Assembly (NCBI RefSeq): GCF_004771005.1 | Contig: NZ_RQHV01000043.1 | Location: 269,607-333,606 of the forward strand | DNA: 64,000 bases | Source of the DNA: Leptospira ilyithenensis | GTDB taxonomy: Bacteria > Spirochaetota > Leptospiria > Leptospirales > Leptospiraceae | Direction of reading: 5' to 3' | Shown here: piece by piece, positions 10,775 through 18,135 of the stretch | Numbering within the stretch: position 1 is the first letter of the stretch | Layout of the letters: each line of letters begins with the position of its first letter | Made by a program: the position numbers and the translations under genes | Notes under the pieces: model-generated | Told to the model about the DNA's origin: nothing | Seen by the model: the letters and a program-made list of their open reading frames with translations, nothing else | Database searches by the model: none

Positions 10775-11333
10775 ACATTGCTCCGACAGGGATTTTCTTT
10801 TGGAGGAGTGCCTCTTCGATTCCGTCTAGTTTGAAACGGATGGAGGCATCGATTAAATAGTCGTCTACATAGAGTTTGAATCCGCCAATGAGTGTTGGAT
10901 CCAAAAACTCCTGCACCCGCAATTGACGTCCGAATTGGGATGTGATTGCTTTTGCGATTCTTTCTTTTTCAGAAGTAGAAAGAGTTTCCTTTGAGTAAAT
11001 TTTCAAAGATGTGCGGTTGCTAAGAACATCCACACCTTCTTTAAAATCCTCTAATATTGCGGGCAGAAACAAGAATCTATTTTTGCGTATAACTAATGTT
11101 ATAAAATTGGCAACTATCTCGGACGTTTGTCCTTTGACTGCCTTTGCAGCAGATTTTTCTTTCGTGATCGGGTCTACCAATGGAGAAAGAAAATAGTGCC
11201 GAACGGAATCATCGGAAAAAAAAGCGGTGATTATACCTGCTAATTCTTCTTCTGTAGCCTCAAGAGAGTTAGCATCTCTAGCTAACTCAAGAAGGGCTGT
11301 GGCATAAACCTTTGAAACCTGGCTTCGACTCAT
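10764..11333 (-). CDS. atpH: ATP synthase F1 subunit delta
   Basis: This is a 189-aa subunit of the OSCP/delta family, which joins the peripheral stalk to the top of F1. It begins [13 protein letters not shown] and ends with the typical [22 protein letters not shown] beta region, which matches the family's conserved LIGGxxxxxxxxxxDxS pattern. It overlaps atpF by 4 bases and atpA by 11 bases. Confidence 0.95.
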   Translation of the reverse strand: MSRSQVSKVYATALLELARDANSLEATEEELAGIITAFFSDDSVRHYFLSPLVDPITKEKSAAKAVKGQTSEIVANFITLVIRKNRFLFLPAILEDFKEGVDVLSNRTSLKIYSKETLSTSEKERIAKAITSQFGRQLRVQEFLDPTLIGGFKLYVDDYLIDASIRFKLDGIEEALLQKKIPVGAMYEN

Positions 11334-11854
11334 TTTAATTTTTGTTTTTCGAGTTTTGAAATCTCTTTTTCAACGAAAGAAGTATATTCCTCTTTCTTCA
11401 GTTGTTTTTCCAATATCTCACTTGCGATGAGAACTGACATTTCAACAATTTGAGTTTGTAATTCAGCAAGAGCTTTTCCTTTTGCAAGATCAATCTCGCG
11501 AAGGGCACCATCTTTTAAATTTTTAACTTCTTTATTTGTTTCCTCAACAAGCTTATTTCGAAGCACACCCGCATCGCGTTTTGCTTCTTCGATAATCTTA
11601 TGAGCTTCGTCAGTTGCCGCATAAAGTTTTTCTTGGTAATCTTTTAGGGACTTTTCTGCTTCTTTGCGGAGTGCCTCAGCTTTGTCGATGTCCCCTTGGA
11701 TTCCCGAAGAACGCTCTTCAAGTGCATGAAGGATTTTGTCCCAGGCAAATTTTTTGAGAACTATGACTACAATTGAAAAAGTGACCAGGGTCCAGACAAC
11801 CAGACCCGGATTGACTTTCAGCAGATTGAAGCCGGAAGCCGCAAGGATAGCCAA
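11330..11854 (-). CDS. atpF: ATP synthase Fo subunit b
   Basis: This 174-aa subunit has one N-terminal membrane helix (residues about 15-35, PGLVVWTLVTFSIVVIVLKKF). A long charged coiled coil follows, rich in Ala, Glu and Lys, with KDYQEKLYAATDEAHKIIEEA typical of the b stalk. It holds the F1 head against the membrane sector. It is two bases after atpE and overlaps atpH by 4 bases. Confidence 0.95.
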   Translation of the reverse strand: MAILAASGFNLLKVNPGLVVWTLVTFSIVVIVLKKFAWDKILHALEERSSGIQGDIDKAEALRKEAEKSLKDYQEKLYAATDEAHKIIEEAKRDAGVLRNKLVEETNKEVKNLKDGALREIDLAKGKALAELQTQIVEMSVLIASEILEKQLKKEEYTSFVEKEISKLEKQKLK

Positions 11855-11856
11855 GA

Positions 11857-12147
11857 CTATTGTCCTTGTTCTACTTTAGGTGCAGATGCACTTGATCCAA
11901 TGGTCTTGTCGATTGAACCATTGAGCTTAAGAGCGATAAGTAGTGCAATTACGATTGCGAAAAGTGCAGCACCTTCGATCATACCTGCCGCTACGTAAAG
12001 CACAAGTTGAATCTTTCCTGCCGCTTCTGGTTGGCGACTAATGCTTTCTGCGACAGAACCACCGATTCTACCGATTCCGATGCCTGCGCCGAGCATTGCT
12101 AAGCCAGCTGCGAGTCCTACTGCGATGTATCCTAAACCGAATTCCAT
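11857..12147 (-). CDS. atpE: ATP synthase Fo subunit c (rotor ring)
   Basis: This 96-aa subunit has two membrane helices. Helix 1 carries the packed Gly run GAGIGIGRIGG. The polar loop reads SRQPEA. Helix 2 carries the ion-binding Glu in GMIEGAALFAIV. The residue after the Glu is Gly rather than Ser or Thr, so the site looks proton-type rather than the classical Na+ ES/T type; this is inference from the motif. A short hydrophilic tail of about 18 residues follows helix 2. Confidence 0.96.
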   Translation of the reverse strand: MEFGLGYIAVGLAAGLAMLGAGIGIGRIGGSVAESISRQPEAAGKIQLVLYVAAGMIEGAALFAIVIALLIALKLNGSIDKTIGSSASAPKVEQGQ

Positions 12148-12194
12148 GTCTTCGTTTACTCCTGTTTGTTTTAAAATATAAATAAAACCAAAAT

Positions 12195-13253
12195 CTAATG
12201 TCTATGCATTACCGTTCCAATGAACACGGTAGTGAGCAAAGAAAATATAAACGCCTGTAAGAAGGCGACCAATAGCTCCAAGAAATAAATCAGAACCGAA
12301 CTCAATACTGAAATCGGAGCAATGAAATAACTTTGGCTCATAAAGATAAACCCGAGCAGAGCCAAGATCATAACGTGACCTGCGGTCATGTTTGCAAGTA
12401 ACCTCATAGTGAGTGCAAAGGAACGTGCGATATGAGTCACGATAAATTCCAAAGCCCACATCAAAGGCCAAAGAGGAAGAGGAACCCCTTTGGGAACTGC
12501 ATGCGCTACGAAGGAAATCCCTTGGTAGGAAAAAGCAGTTCCGTAGATAATGATTAATGTTAAAGAAGCAAGAGATAGAGTCACCCCGATGTCTCCGGTA
12601 GGTGTAATACCCGACCAGATCTGTCCGAACGTGTGCAGTGAGTGAGGAGTGTGCCCGTAAGCTCCTACGGAAACCAAAAAGTCGGATGCCGCAACAGTCA
12701 ATTCCCCTACGGAGGGAATCAGTCCGAATAGGTTACAGAAAAGAATAAAGAAAAACAAACTGAAAATGTAATGATAGTAAGAATGCCCGTGGTGTTCCAA
12801 AGAAGAATCGACTACGTTTTCTTTCAGATAAGATACGAATGCTTCCACCCCAGAAGTGAATTTGTTGTACACTTTGTTTGGGTTTTTGGAAATCAAACTC
12901 GCCGCAGGGATAAAAACGATAAATAGGAAGAAAGATGCAATCCACATCATCGTTACACGTTTTGTGATGTGCATGTCAAAACCACCGACATAGTGGTAAA
13001 GTTTCCCATCATGATCCGCAAATACATCATGTTCTGCCGGATCAAATCCAGATTGTCCTTCGAAAACTTTTTCCCCGCCAAAGTTCAATGGAAAAATGGG
13101 TGCATCACCCAAATGGTGTGCCATGACTTCACTGAAGTCAAATTCCTCAGAGTGAGAATCGTGTTCTCCTCCGGATGCCCAAAGACCAGAAAAAGTCAGG
13201 AAAAAAAGTAATAGAAATGAGAAAAATGCCCGATACTTAGACTTATTTTTCAC
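12195..13253 (-). CDS. atpB: ATP synthase Fo subunit a with exported N-terminal extension
   Basis: This is the membrane subunit that forms the proton half-channels. The essential Arg sits in ALTMRLLANMTAGHV near residue 290. I place the start at the GTG at 13253 because that codon overlaps the stop of the preceding gene. The longer frame to 13301 would lie mostly inside that gene. From this GTG the 352-aa product begins with a signal-like stretch (FFSFLLLFFLTFSGLWASG) and an acidic, His-rich segment (GGEHDSHSEEFDFSEV, MAHHLGDAP) of about 90 residues before the first core helix. E. coli subunit a lacks this region. Confidence 0.93.
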   Translation of the reverse strand: MKNKSKYRAFFSFLLLFFLTFSGLWASGGEHDSHSEEFDFSEVMAHHLGDAPIFPLNFGGEKVFEGQSGFDPAEHDVFADHDGKLYHYVGGFDMHITKRVTMMWIASFFLFIVFIPAASLISKNPNKVYNKFTSGVEAFVSYLKENVVDSSLEHHGHSYYHYIFSLFFFILFCNLFGLIPSVGELTVAASDFLVSVGAYGHTPHSLHTFGQIWSGITPTGDIGVTLSLASLTLIIIYGTAFSYQGISFVAHAVPKGVPLPLWPLMWALEFIVTHIARSFALTMRLLANMTAGHVMILALLGFIFMSQSYFIAPISVLSSVLIYFLELLVAFLQAFIFSLLTTVFIGTVMHRH

Positions 13254-13623
13254 TATAATAGCTCGCAAATACAAGAAAAAGTAGGTGTAGGAAATAGGCA
13301 ATTAAAAATCCGGCTATGGATTCAAAAGGAAACTCTAAAAATGCAAGTGCGGAAATAGTTCCCAGGTTCACAAAAAAAAACAAAACTACAGTAAAAAAGG
13401 GAAATCCCTTTTCCCCTAGTCCGGGGGAGACCCTTGGCAAAAAGCGCAATTCCATCGCTGCAATTTGAAGGAAAGAAGAAATCCCCGCTCCCAGATAGAA
13501 TACTAAATGCAGGTTTTTATCTACCCAAAGGTCAAGCAAAGGAACAGAAACCAAACAACTTAACAAAAGATAGACGAAGTAAAGTAAATGAAATTTTTTA
13601 AGATTGATCCGGTATAAGTCCAT
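13243..13623 (-). CDS. Small four-helix membrane protein at head of atp operon (AtpI-position)
   Basis: This is a 126-aa hydrophobic protein with four predicted membrane segments, at about residues 13-32, 38-56, 74-97 and 101-122. Its 3' end overlaps the GTG start of atpB by 11 bases. Gene position and topology match AtpI/UncI, the small protein that precedes atpB in many operons and helps assemble the c-ring. I see no clear AtpI sequence signature, so the assignment rests on context. No good ribosome-binding site precedes the ATG. Confidence 0.6.
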   Translation of the reverse strand: MDLYRINLKKFHLLYFVYLLLSCLVSVPLLDLWVDKNLHLVFYLGAGISSFLQIAAMELRFLPRVSPGLGEKGFPFFTVVLFFFVNLGTISALAFLEFPFESIAGFLIAYFLHLLFLVFASYYSEK

Positions 13624-13636
13624 AAGCTTTAAAATC

Positions 13637-13664
13637 AGGATACATTCTTTGGCGGAAAGGTCAA
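13637..13664 (-). promoter_or_regulatory. Candidate sigma70-type promoter of the atp operon
   Basis: Reading the minus strand, TTGACC (13664-13659) and TATCCT (13642-13637) are separated by 16 bases. The expected start of transcription is only about seven bases before the ATG at 13623, so the message would be nearly leaderless. No Shine-Dalgarno is visible there, which fits. There is no experimental support. Confidence 0.4.
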
Positions 13665-13707
13665 TTTGAATCGGGTCATTTCTCTTGATTGAACGCAGAC
13701 AGAAGAT

Positions 13708-13893
13708 TCAAGTGCGAATCCGGTAAATGGGTTCGTTAATGCGAACTTTTAGAAATGGGAATGGAAATTGCAGATTAACAAGTGACAAAACGGATTCTTT
13801 GGTTTTACAATTATAAATTTCCTGGTGATAAAGAAATTGATATTTTATGATTTTGTTCAACGCCTCAATCTGACTGTTGGAAAATGTACCATT
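13708..13893 (-). pseudogene. Transposase/integrase C-terminal remnant
   Basis: The minus strand has an open frame from 13893 to the TGA at 13710-13708. Its product contains NGTFSNSQIEALNKIIKYQF and then LYHQEIYNCKTKESVLSLV. This resembles the end of an rve-type integrase: the DNG-x-x-F strand followed by the catalytic Glu helix (IEALNK). The frame is blocked upstream by TAG at 13899-13897, and no start or N-terminal domain is present. It lies between the atp promoter and the first attC-like repeat, so it marks an old insertion at the island's left border. The exact IS family is not determined. Confidence 0.5.
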
Positions 13894-13920
13894 CTTCTAC
13901 GCAATGATCTTGTTGATTGC

Positions 13921-14044
13921 AACGCCACTATGAGGCGTTAGCGTCGGCGCGATTTCTTGCTTAAGCAAGAAACGTGACGGAGGACAATGTGGCTTTGGCC
14001 CGAGGAAGCGAATCCCGCAGCATTGCGGTAAGGCGTAGTTATAC
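13921..14044 (-). repeat. attC-like repeat, copy A (outer end altered)
   Basis: This copy shares with copies B and C the core from GGCGTTAGCGTCGGCG through the palindrome TTTCTTGCTTAAGCAAGAAA to the right end GGTAAGGCGTAGTTATAC (GTTATAC at 14038-14044). The expected left end with GTATAAC is missing. In its place is AACGCC-ACTATGA-GGCGTT, next to the transposase remnant. The Fic gene ends 16 bases away, as a cassette gene would end before its attC. Confidence 0.6.
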
Positions 14045-14059
14045 GAAGTGCCAGTGAAG

Positions 14060-15100
14060 TCAAAGTTTTTCCCACTTAGCATTTCTACCTCTTCCTAAGC
14101 TTCTAACTTTATTTTCGTTTTGTAAATCTTTTAATAATTTCCGGATTAGTTCAACACTTACCCCGGGCAGATTATATTTAATGTCTGCTATACTAAATGG
14201 TCCAATTGAATTTCCTATAAAATTAATAATAAGTTCGGATTTATTTCCTCTATTATTAGGAAGATTTTCTAATCTGGTATCCAATTGTTTGTATGATTCT
14301 TTGAGAATAAATAAGATATAGTTTACGTAAGGCCAAATATCATTTTTAGCTTCATGCCATTTATTTGAGCTTTGTTCTAGGGTTTCATAATAACGATCTT
14401 TATTTTCTTCGATAATCCGCTCTATGCTAATATAGCTACCGATATCATAACCAAGTTTATATAATTGCAATAAGAGGATTAGTCGAGAAACTCTTCCGTT
14501 TCCGTCTCGGAATGGATGTATGCATAGAAAATCAAAATTGAATGCTATTAATAGAATTAAAGGAGGGATATACTTTTCTTTAATTTGTTCATTCCATAAA
14601 TCAATAGCTTTTATTAAGAAAATTTTACTTTCCTTGATTCCTGGTGGTTTGAATCGGATTCTTGATTTTCCATTTGGTAGTATCTCGGTAATATCAATTT
14701 GTTTTTCTTTTAGTTGTCCTGCATCCCAGATGTCACCTCTACTTAACTTATGTAATTTTAAAATCGTTTGTAAATTAATATCAATTCTGTCATGAGATTC
14801 ATGAATCCAACGTAACGCTTGCTGGTATCCTCTGATTTCTTCTTCGTCTCTGTCTTTTAATAATGCACTTCCAAAGATTACAGTTTCAATTCGAGCTTGA
14901 GCAACATTTACGCCTTCCATACGATTTGATGAAATAGAACTTTCGATTAGGGCATGTTCTTTCAGATGTTTTAATTTTTGAGGAGATTGTTTGTTATATA
15001 GTTCTTGTTTTCCTTTAAATTCATCTAAAGCAGAAAGATACCAAGATGTAGCAAGAGGAATGCTTTTGAGTTCATTTTTTAATTTTTCAAGTGTTTTCAT
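14060..15100 (-). CDS. Fic family protein (AMP-transferase type) with self-inhibitory motif
   Basis: This is a 346-aa protein. The catalytic Fic loop HPFRDGNGR is intact at residues 195-203, so transfer of a nucleotide monophosphate to a target hydroxyl is expected. An N-terminal SNRMEG at 58-63 fits the [S/T]xxxE[G/N] inhibitory helix of class II Fic proteins, whose Glu blocks ATP binding until it is displaced. The last 65 residues look like a winged helix (IADIKYNLPGVSVELIRKLL), which suggests DNA binding or autoregulation. It is flanked by attC-like copies A and B, so it is probably a single-gene cassette. The target is unknown. Confidence 0.9.
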   Translation of the reverse strand: MKTLEKLKNELKSIPLATSWYLSALDEFKGKQELYNKQSPQKLKHLKEHALIESSISSNRMEGVNVAQARIETVIFGSALLKDRDEEEIRGYQQALRWIHESHDRIDINLQTILKLHKLSRGDIWDAGQLKEKQIDITEILPNGKSRIRFKPPGIKESKIFLIKAIDLWNEQIKEKYIPPLILLIAFNFDFLCIHPFRDGNGRVSRLILLLQLYKLGYDIGSYISIERIIEENKDRYYETLEQSSNKWHEAKNDIWPYVNYILFILKESYKQLDTRLENLPNNRGNKSELIINFIGNSIGPFSIADIKYNLPGVSVELIRKLLKDLQNENKVRSLGRGRNAKWEKL

Positions 15101-15223
15101 TTTGCTTGGAATATTATCTATATTATTGGACTTTTAATTAATATTCAAGTATTTTACCTATTTAATTACCTAATTTATTGCGTTTACCTATTTTCCGGAA
15201 TAGTCAAAGTTTCCTGGCATTTC

Positions 15224-15396
15224 GTATAACGAACTAGCCTTACCGACGTTGGTCGTAGGTGAGCCTTCAGAGAAGGCGTTAGCGTCGGCGCGATTTCTTG
15301 CTTAAGCAAGAAACGTGACGGAGGATAATGTGGCTTTAGCCCGAGCAAGGGTGAGTGAAGCGAATCCCGCAGCGTAGCGGTAAGGCGTAGTTAAAC
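15224..15396 (-). repeat. attC-like repeat, copy B
   Basis: This 173-bp element begins GTATAAC (15224-15230) and ends GTTAAAC (15390-15396), which fits the GTTRRRY core-site consensus. Just inside the ends are complementary GCCTTACCG and CGGTAAGGC. The interior contains the 20-bp palindrome TTTCTTGCTTAAGCAAGAAA. It occupies most of the 309-base gap between the Fic gene and the ADP-ribosyltransferase-like gene; nothing else was recognised in that gap. Confidence 0.65.
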
Positions 15397-15409
15397 GAAG
15401 TGTGTGAAG

Positions 15410-16003
15410 TTAAATTAACGGTTTGAAATAACCTTTGATAGATTTTGGATTTCTTATGCATAACTGAATATGATTTTTGTCATGAAATCCAGCGTTAGGA
15501 TAGATTTCTTTACCCTCCCTGAAATAACCTCTGACTGAATCAAAAACTGGTAGTTCTAATTCTTTTCTCATTGCATGAAGATTTTCAATAACTGCACAAT
15601 CGAGGTTTCTAAGCAAAAGATCTTTTTCTAAGTCTATAGATTTGTTTTCAGGAAGTGGATTGCCTGTTGTTTTACTAGATTTTGAAAGCAAATTATAGCT
15701 TTCTTTTAGGAGATCAATGGATTCGGATTCTAAAAGATTAAGGCAGTTTCCTAAATCTATTATTGCACCAATGACTGCTGGCTTTTTTATTTTTCCTTTG
15801 TTTCTTTTCGGATTCGATTGCAAAAGTTGAGCGTATTCAAGTGCTCTAGAATAATTTCCTTCCCAAAAATAGATTCCGTGTCCAAGCCAGTCATAACTAT
15901 TTTCGCTTTTTGAAAGAGCCAATTTACCTGAAATTACTGAATTGGCTACTTCTTCATCGCAACCGTGAAAGCCAAAAACTAGACCAGGTACGGAAGAATA
16001 CAC
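15410..16003 (-). CDS. ADP-ribosyltransferase-like (PARP/ART-fold) cassette protein, possible toxin
   Basis: This is a 197-aa protein without membrane segments. FGFHG (residues 10-14) followed by YDWLGHGIYFWE (37-48) and ALEYA matches the order of the HG and Y/HGxYF-type strands of ART-fold enzymes that bind NAD. A further conserved-looking block, RGYFREGKEIYPNAGFHDKNHI, lies near the end and could hold the third active-site residue. Translation probably starts at GTG 16003, which shares one base with the stop of the 54-aa gene (TAGTG), so the two are coupled. It lies between attC-like copies B and C. Family assignment and toxicity are inferences. Confidence 0.55.
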   Translation of the reverse strand: MYSSVPGLVFGFHGCDEEVANSVISGKLALSKSENSYDWLGHGIYFWEGNYSRALEYAQLLQSNPKRNKGKIKKPAVIGAIIDLGNCLNLLESESIDLLKESYNLLSKSSKTTGNPLPENKSIDLEKDLLLRNLDCAVIENLHAMRKELELPVFDSVRGYFREGKEIYPNAGFHDKNHIQLCIRNPKSIKGYFKPLI

Positions 16004-16167
16004 TATTTTTTAAATGCGCTTTTGAGTTGCCCAGACTTGGTATAAATACCAGTTTTTGCTAGATAGGCTTTTGTTGAAACTTTTGAAGCAGTTACTTTTT
16101 TTGTAAGTTCTTGCATTTGCTTCAACTGATCCTTTAAATCAGAATTTTTTACTACTTTTCCTGACAT
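16003..16167 (-). CDS. 54-aa basic protein coupled to the ART-like gene (possible antitoxin)
   Basis: An ATG at 16167 opens a 54-codon frame ending in TAG at 16005-16003. The product is basic and Lys-rich, with SDLKDQLKQMQELTKK followed by a tail with the pattern AKTGIYTKSGQLKSAF. That tail resembles short proteins I associate with ART-like genes in other bacteria; this is recollection, not a search result. The stop overlaps the GTG of the next gene by one base. Size, order and coupling fit an antitoxin placed before its toxin, but there is no direct evidence. Confidence 0.6.
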   Translation of the reverse strand: MSGKVVKNSDLKDQLKQMQELTKKVTASKVSTKAYLAKTGIYTKSGQLKSAFKK

Positions 16168-16244
16168 AATAACTAGATTCTAAAAGTGGCAAAAAATTGT
16201 GTATAGTAATTAATTTGTTTAATTTTAAAATTTTCACACATTTC

Positions 16245-16415
16245 GTATAACGAACTAGCCTTACCGACGTTGGTCGTAGGTGAGCCTTCAGAGAAGGCGT
16301 TAGCGTCGGCGCGATTTCTTGCTTAAGCAAGAAACGTGACGGAGGATAATGTGGCTTTAGCCCGAGCAAGGGTTTGCAGCAAATCCCGCAGCGTAGCGGT
16401 AAGGCGTAGTTATAC
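16245..16415 (-). repeat. attC-like repeat, copy C
   Basis: This 171-bp element has fully complementary ends, GTATAAC at 16245-16251 and GTTATAC at 16409-16415. Inner arms GCCTTACCG and CGGTAAGGC are separated from the ends by unequal spacers (6 and 3 bases), as in attC sites, where unpaired spacers set strand choice. It is nearly identical to copy B except for a short variable segment near 16370. Read on the minus strand it follows the 132-aa gene and precedes the 54-aa gene. Confidence 0.65.
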
Positions 16416-16431
16416 GCTGTGGAAAATTAAG

Positions 16432-16830
16432 TTATTTTTGTTTGCTTATATTAATCTTATATTCAGGGGAAAATTTGAATTTAACATTTTGGGAGTTGGT
16501 CAACTTAAGTTCTATTGAGAGTTCACCAAAAGATTTTATCGGAAATTGATCAACGCCAATGTTTAATGTCAAGTGTCTCATGAGTTTACCTATTGGCAAT
16601 GTTCCAGACATTGAATGATATTGGCTTCCATCCATTAGGAAATTTAAGTCAAATTTATAATTGTCAGATTGGACATCCATAAATCGAAAGATAAAAAAAA
16701 GTTTTAGGTATACTAATTTTTCTTCGCTTGTTGCTTCAACAATAATGTCATCATAAACCCCGATGAATATGTTTTTTCCATTTTTTTCAGTTCTAACATC
16801 ATCGCAAACGAGAAAGTTAATCAGTTTCAT
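16432..16830 (-). CDS. 132-aa conserved-type protein in MqsRA-like operon (DUF6941-like)
   Basis: This is a soluble 132-aa protein. The opening MKLINFLVCDDVRTEKNGKN followed by IFIGVYDDIIV resembles small proteins annotated DUF6941, which begin with a beta strand, a DG/NG turn and a GxYD segment; this match is tentative. The start overlaps the MqsA-like gene by 4 bases, so it belongs to the same transcript. It is followed at once by attC-like copy C, which would make the three genes one cassette. Function is unknown. Confidence 0.6.
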   Translation of the reverse strand: MKLINFLVCDDVRTEKNGKNIFIGVYDDIIVEATSEEKLVYLKLFFIFRFMDVQSDNYKFDLNFLMDGSQYHSMSGTLPIGKLMRHLTLNIGVDQFPIKSFGELSIELKLTNSQNVKFKFSPEYKINISKQK

Positions 16831-17471
16831 ACAGTTTGTAAACCCAATGTAACAGTGGATTCAATATTTTTTGTTTCTCTTCCAAGATCATTTATTGAAA
16901 TTGTTGCTTCAAATTCATTTGAAGCAAATGTATTTTTAAATTTTAGAATACTTTCCAACTTGCTGAGCAAAACTTCATATTCAATGTCATCAGATATCAA
17001 AGATTGGTTTTTTTCAAATTCCAAAAATCCAGCAATTAAAAGATTTTTCAATTTAACTTTTGGATCAAAATTGTAATCAGAAACATCAACTAACCAAGGG
17101 AAATTAGATATAATATTAATATAAGACATTGCAACAGCACTTAAATCTTTTTTAGATTTCCATCTTGAAAATGTACGATATGGAATTCTTAAAGCTCGCT
17201 CCAAATAAGTATAGCTATAACCATAGGTTTTTATTTCTTCAATTCCTTTTAACGAATTTTCAATATCTAATTCTTTTAAGAATTTTGCCAAATTTTCATT
17301 GAAATTATCTTCTCTAATTTCCTCCCCGCAATTTTGGCATTCTAATAATGAAAATTCAAATTCTCGCTTTCCCAAGTTGGTAAAGTTATATTCAATTTTT
17401 TCTTTTTTATAATCATTTTTAATTGGAGCACCGCAAGAGGGACACTTCATCTCGATTACTTGAGTGTCCAT
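16827..17471 (-). CDS. MqsA-like zinc-ribbon/HTH protein (putative antitoxin)
   Basis: This is a 214-aa protein. Cys10, Cys13, Cys45 and Cys48 form two CxxC pairs around a beta segment (YNFTNLGKREFEFSLLE), as in the zinc domain of MqsA antitoxins. Residues about 75-125 look like a helix-turn-helix (YLERALRIPYRTFSRWKSKK), followed by a segment resembling the SNFPWL part of Xre/MqsA regulators. The last 85 residues are an extra domain not present in E. coli MqsA. It starts one base after the stop of the MqsR-like gene, the gene order of mqsRA. DNA binding and toxin neutralisation are inferred. Confidence 0.6.
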   Translation of the reverse strand: MDTQVIEMKCPSCGAPIKNDYKKEKIEYNFTNLGKREFEFSLLECQNCGEEIREDNFNENLAKFLKELDIENSLKGIEEIKTYGYSYTYLERALRIPYRTFSRWKSKKDLSAVAMSYINIISNFPWLVDVSDYNFDPKVKLKNLLIAGFLEFEKNQSLISDDIEYEVLLSKLESILKFKNTFASNEFEATISINDLGRETKNIESTVTLGLQTV

Positions 17472-17837
17472 TTAATAGCCTGCCTTTATAAATGCATTTT
17501 TCATTGTATCGCCTTCAAATTTATCGGGTTTGAGTGATTTAATAACAAGTTGTCCATCATTGCTAAAATAGAATGCAATATAACCTTTTCTACTTCCAGT
17601 CTGAAAGTTGTAAGCGTCGACTACTGGTTTCGGGTATTCATCCGTTTTATCTAACTCTGTAGTATTAAGCAAAACTAGATTTTCAAAGCCTCCCCGAAGA
17701 ATAAAATCTGCTACATCTTTTTCAGTCCTTAATCCAAAGGTTGCGGCAGTACCCAGAGCTTTTCTCTGTACTTTAAATTTTCCTTTTCTTAAAGCAGAAA
17801 GGACATCTTTCTTGGGATACTTAGGCTCTTTAGTCAT
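17472..17837 (-). CDS. MqsR-like protein (putative mRNA interferase toxin)
   Basis: This is a 121-aa basic protein. The N-terminal helix pair (KKDVLSALRKGKFKVQRKAL then AATFGLRTEKDVADFI) and the later strands GYIAFYFSNDGQLVIKSLK align by eye with the layout of MqsR (VKKLV..GQV...R.AL..A..LGL, then VYLKITV...LIVSFK). MqsR belongs to the RelE-like ribonuclease fold. The key basic residues cannot be assigned with confidence. The MqsA-like gene follows directly. It lies just inside the half-site GCATAAC at 17902-17908, so it would be the first gene of its cassette. Confidence 0.5.
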   Translation of the reverse strand: MTKEPKYPKKDVLSALRKGKFKVQRKALGTAATFGLRTEKDVADFILRGGFENLVLLNTTELDKTDEYPKPVVDAYNFQTGSRKGYIAFYFSNDGQLVIKSLKPDKFEGDTMKNAFIKAGY

Positions 17838-17901
17838 TCTTTCGGTTGCTTTTGTATTGTATCAATACATTTTTCTTTAAATCAAGCATTTTTTCCATAG
17901 C

Positions 17902-17908
17902 GCATAAC
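17902..17908 (-). repeat. attC-like half-site (GTTATGC on minus strand)
   Basis: Read on the minus strand the sequence is CTAGTTATGCGC, which resembles the CTAGTTCGTTATACG right end of copies B and C. GTTATGC is also the core-site end of Vibrio cholerae repeats. No second arm was recognised; the next bases to 18100 hold only an unassigned hairpin CCTCAAGTGAGG. It is placed 64 bases before the MqsR-like start. Confidence 0.35.
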
Positions 17909-18135
17909 TAGTTGATTGCTACACCAATATGGTTGATTTCGGGTATCGGGATAGGTCTTCCTCAAGTGAGGTCCGGAGACACCCGGTATTTGAAATTGAT
18001 GTCGTATTTATTTTGTTTTGCGGTCAGTTTGTGATGATAAACCGGAACTTTTTAAATAAAGATTACTTTAAACAAATAGTGAAGTATAAAAAATTTGACT
18101 AGTAATAACAACCCCCGCGTCAGTGATCGGAGAGG

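Noticed and set aside
13253..13301. 16-codon upstream extension of atpB
   Set aside because: Lies inside the preceding membrane-protein gene; the GTG at 13253 overlaps that gene's stop and yields a typical signal-like N-terminus.
16139..16369. 76-aa open frame on the minus strand
   Set aside because: Translation of the attC-like repeat C; similar frames appear in copies A and B (for example 13897-14082) purely because the repeat is conserved.
15224..16415. CRISPR array made of the repeated elements
   Set aside because: Repeats are 125-175 bp, palindromic and separated by genes of about 1 kb; CRISPR repeats are 24-40 bp with short spacers, and no cas genes are present.
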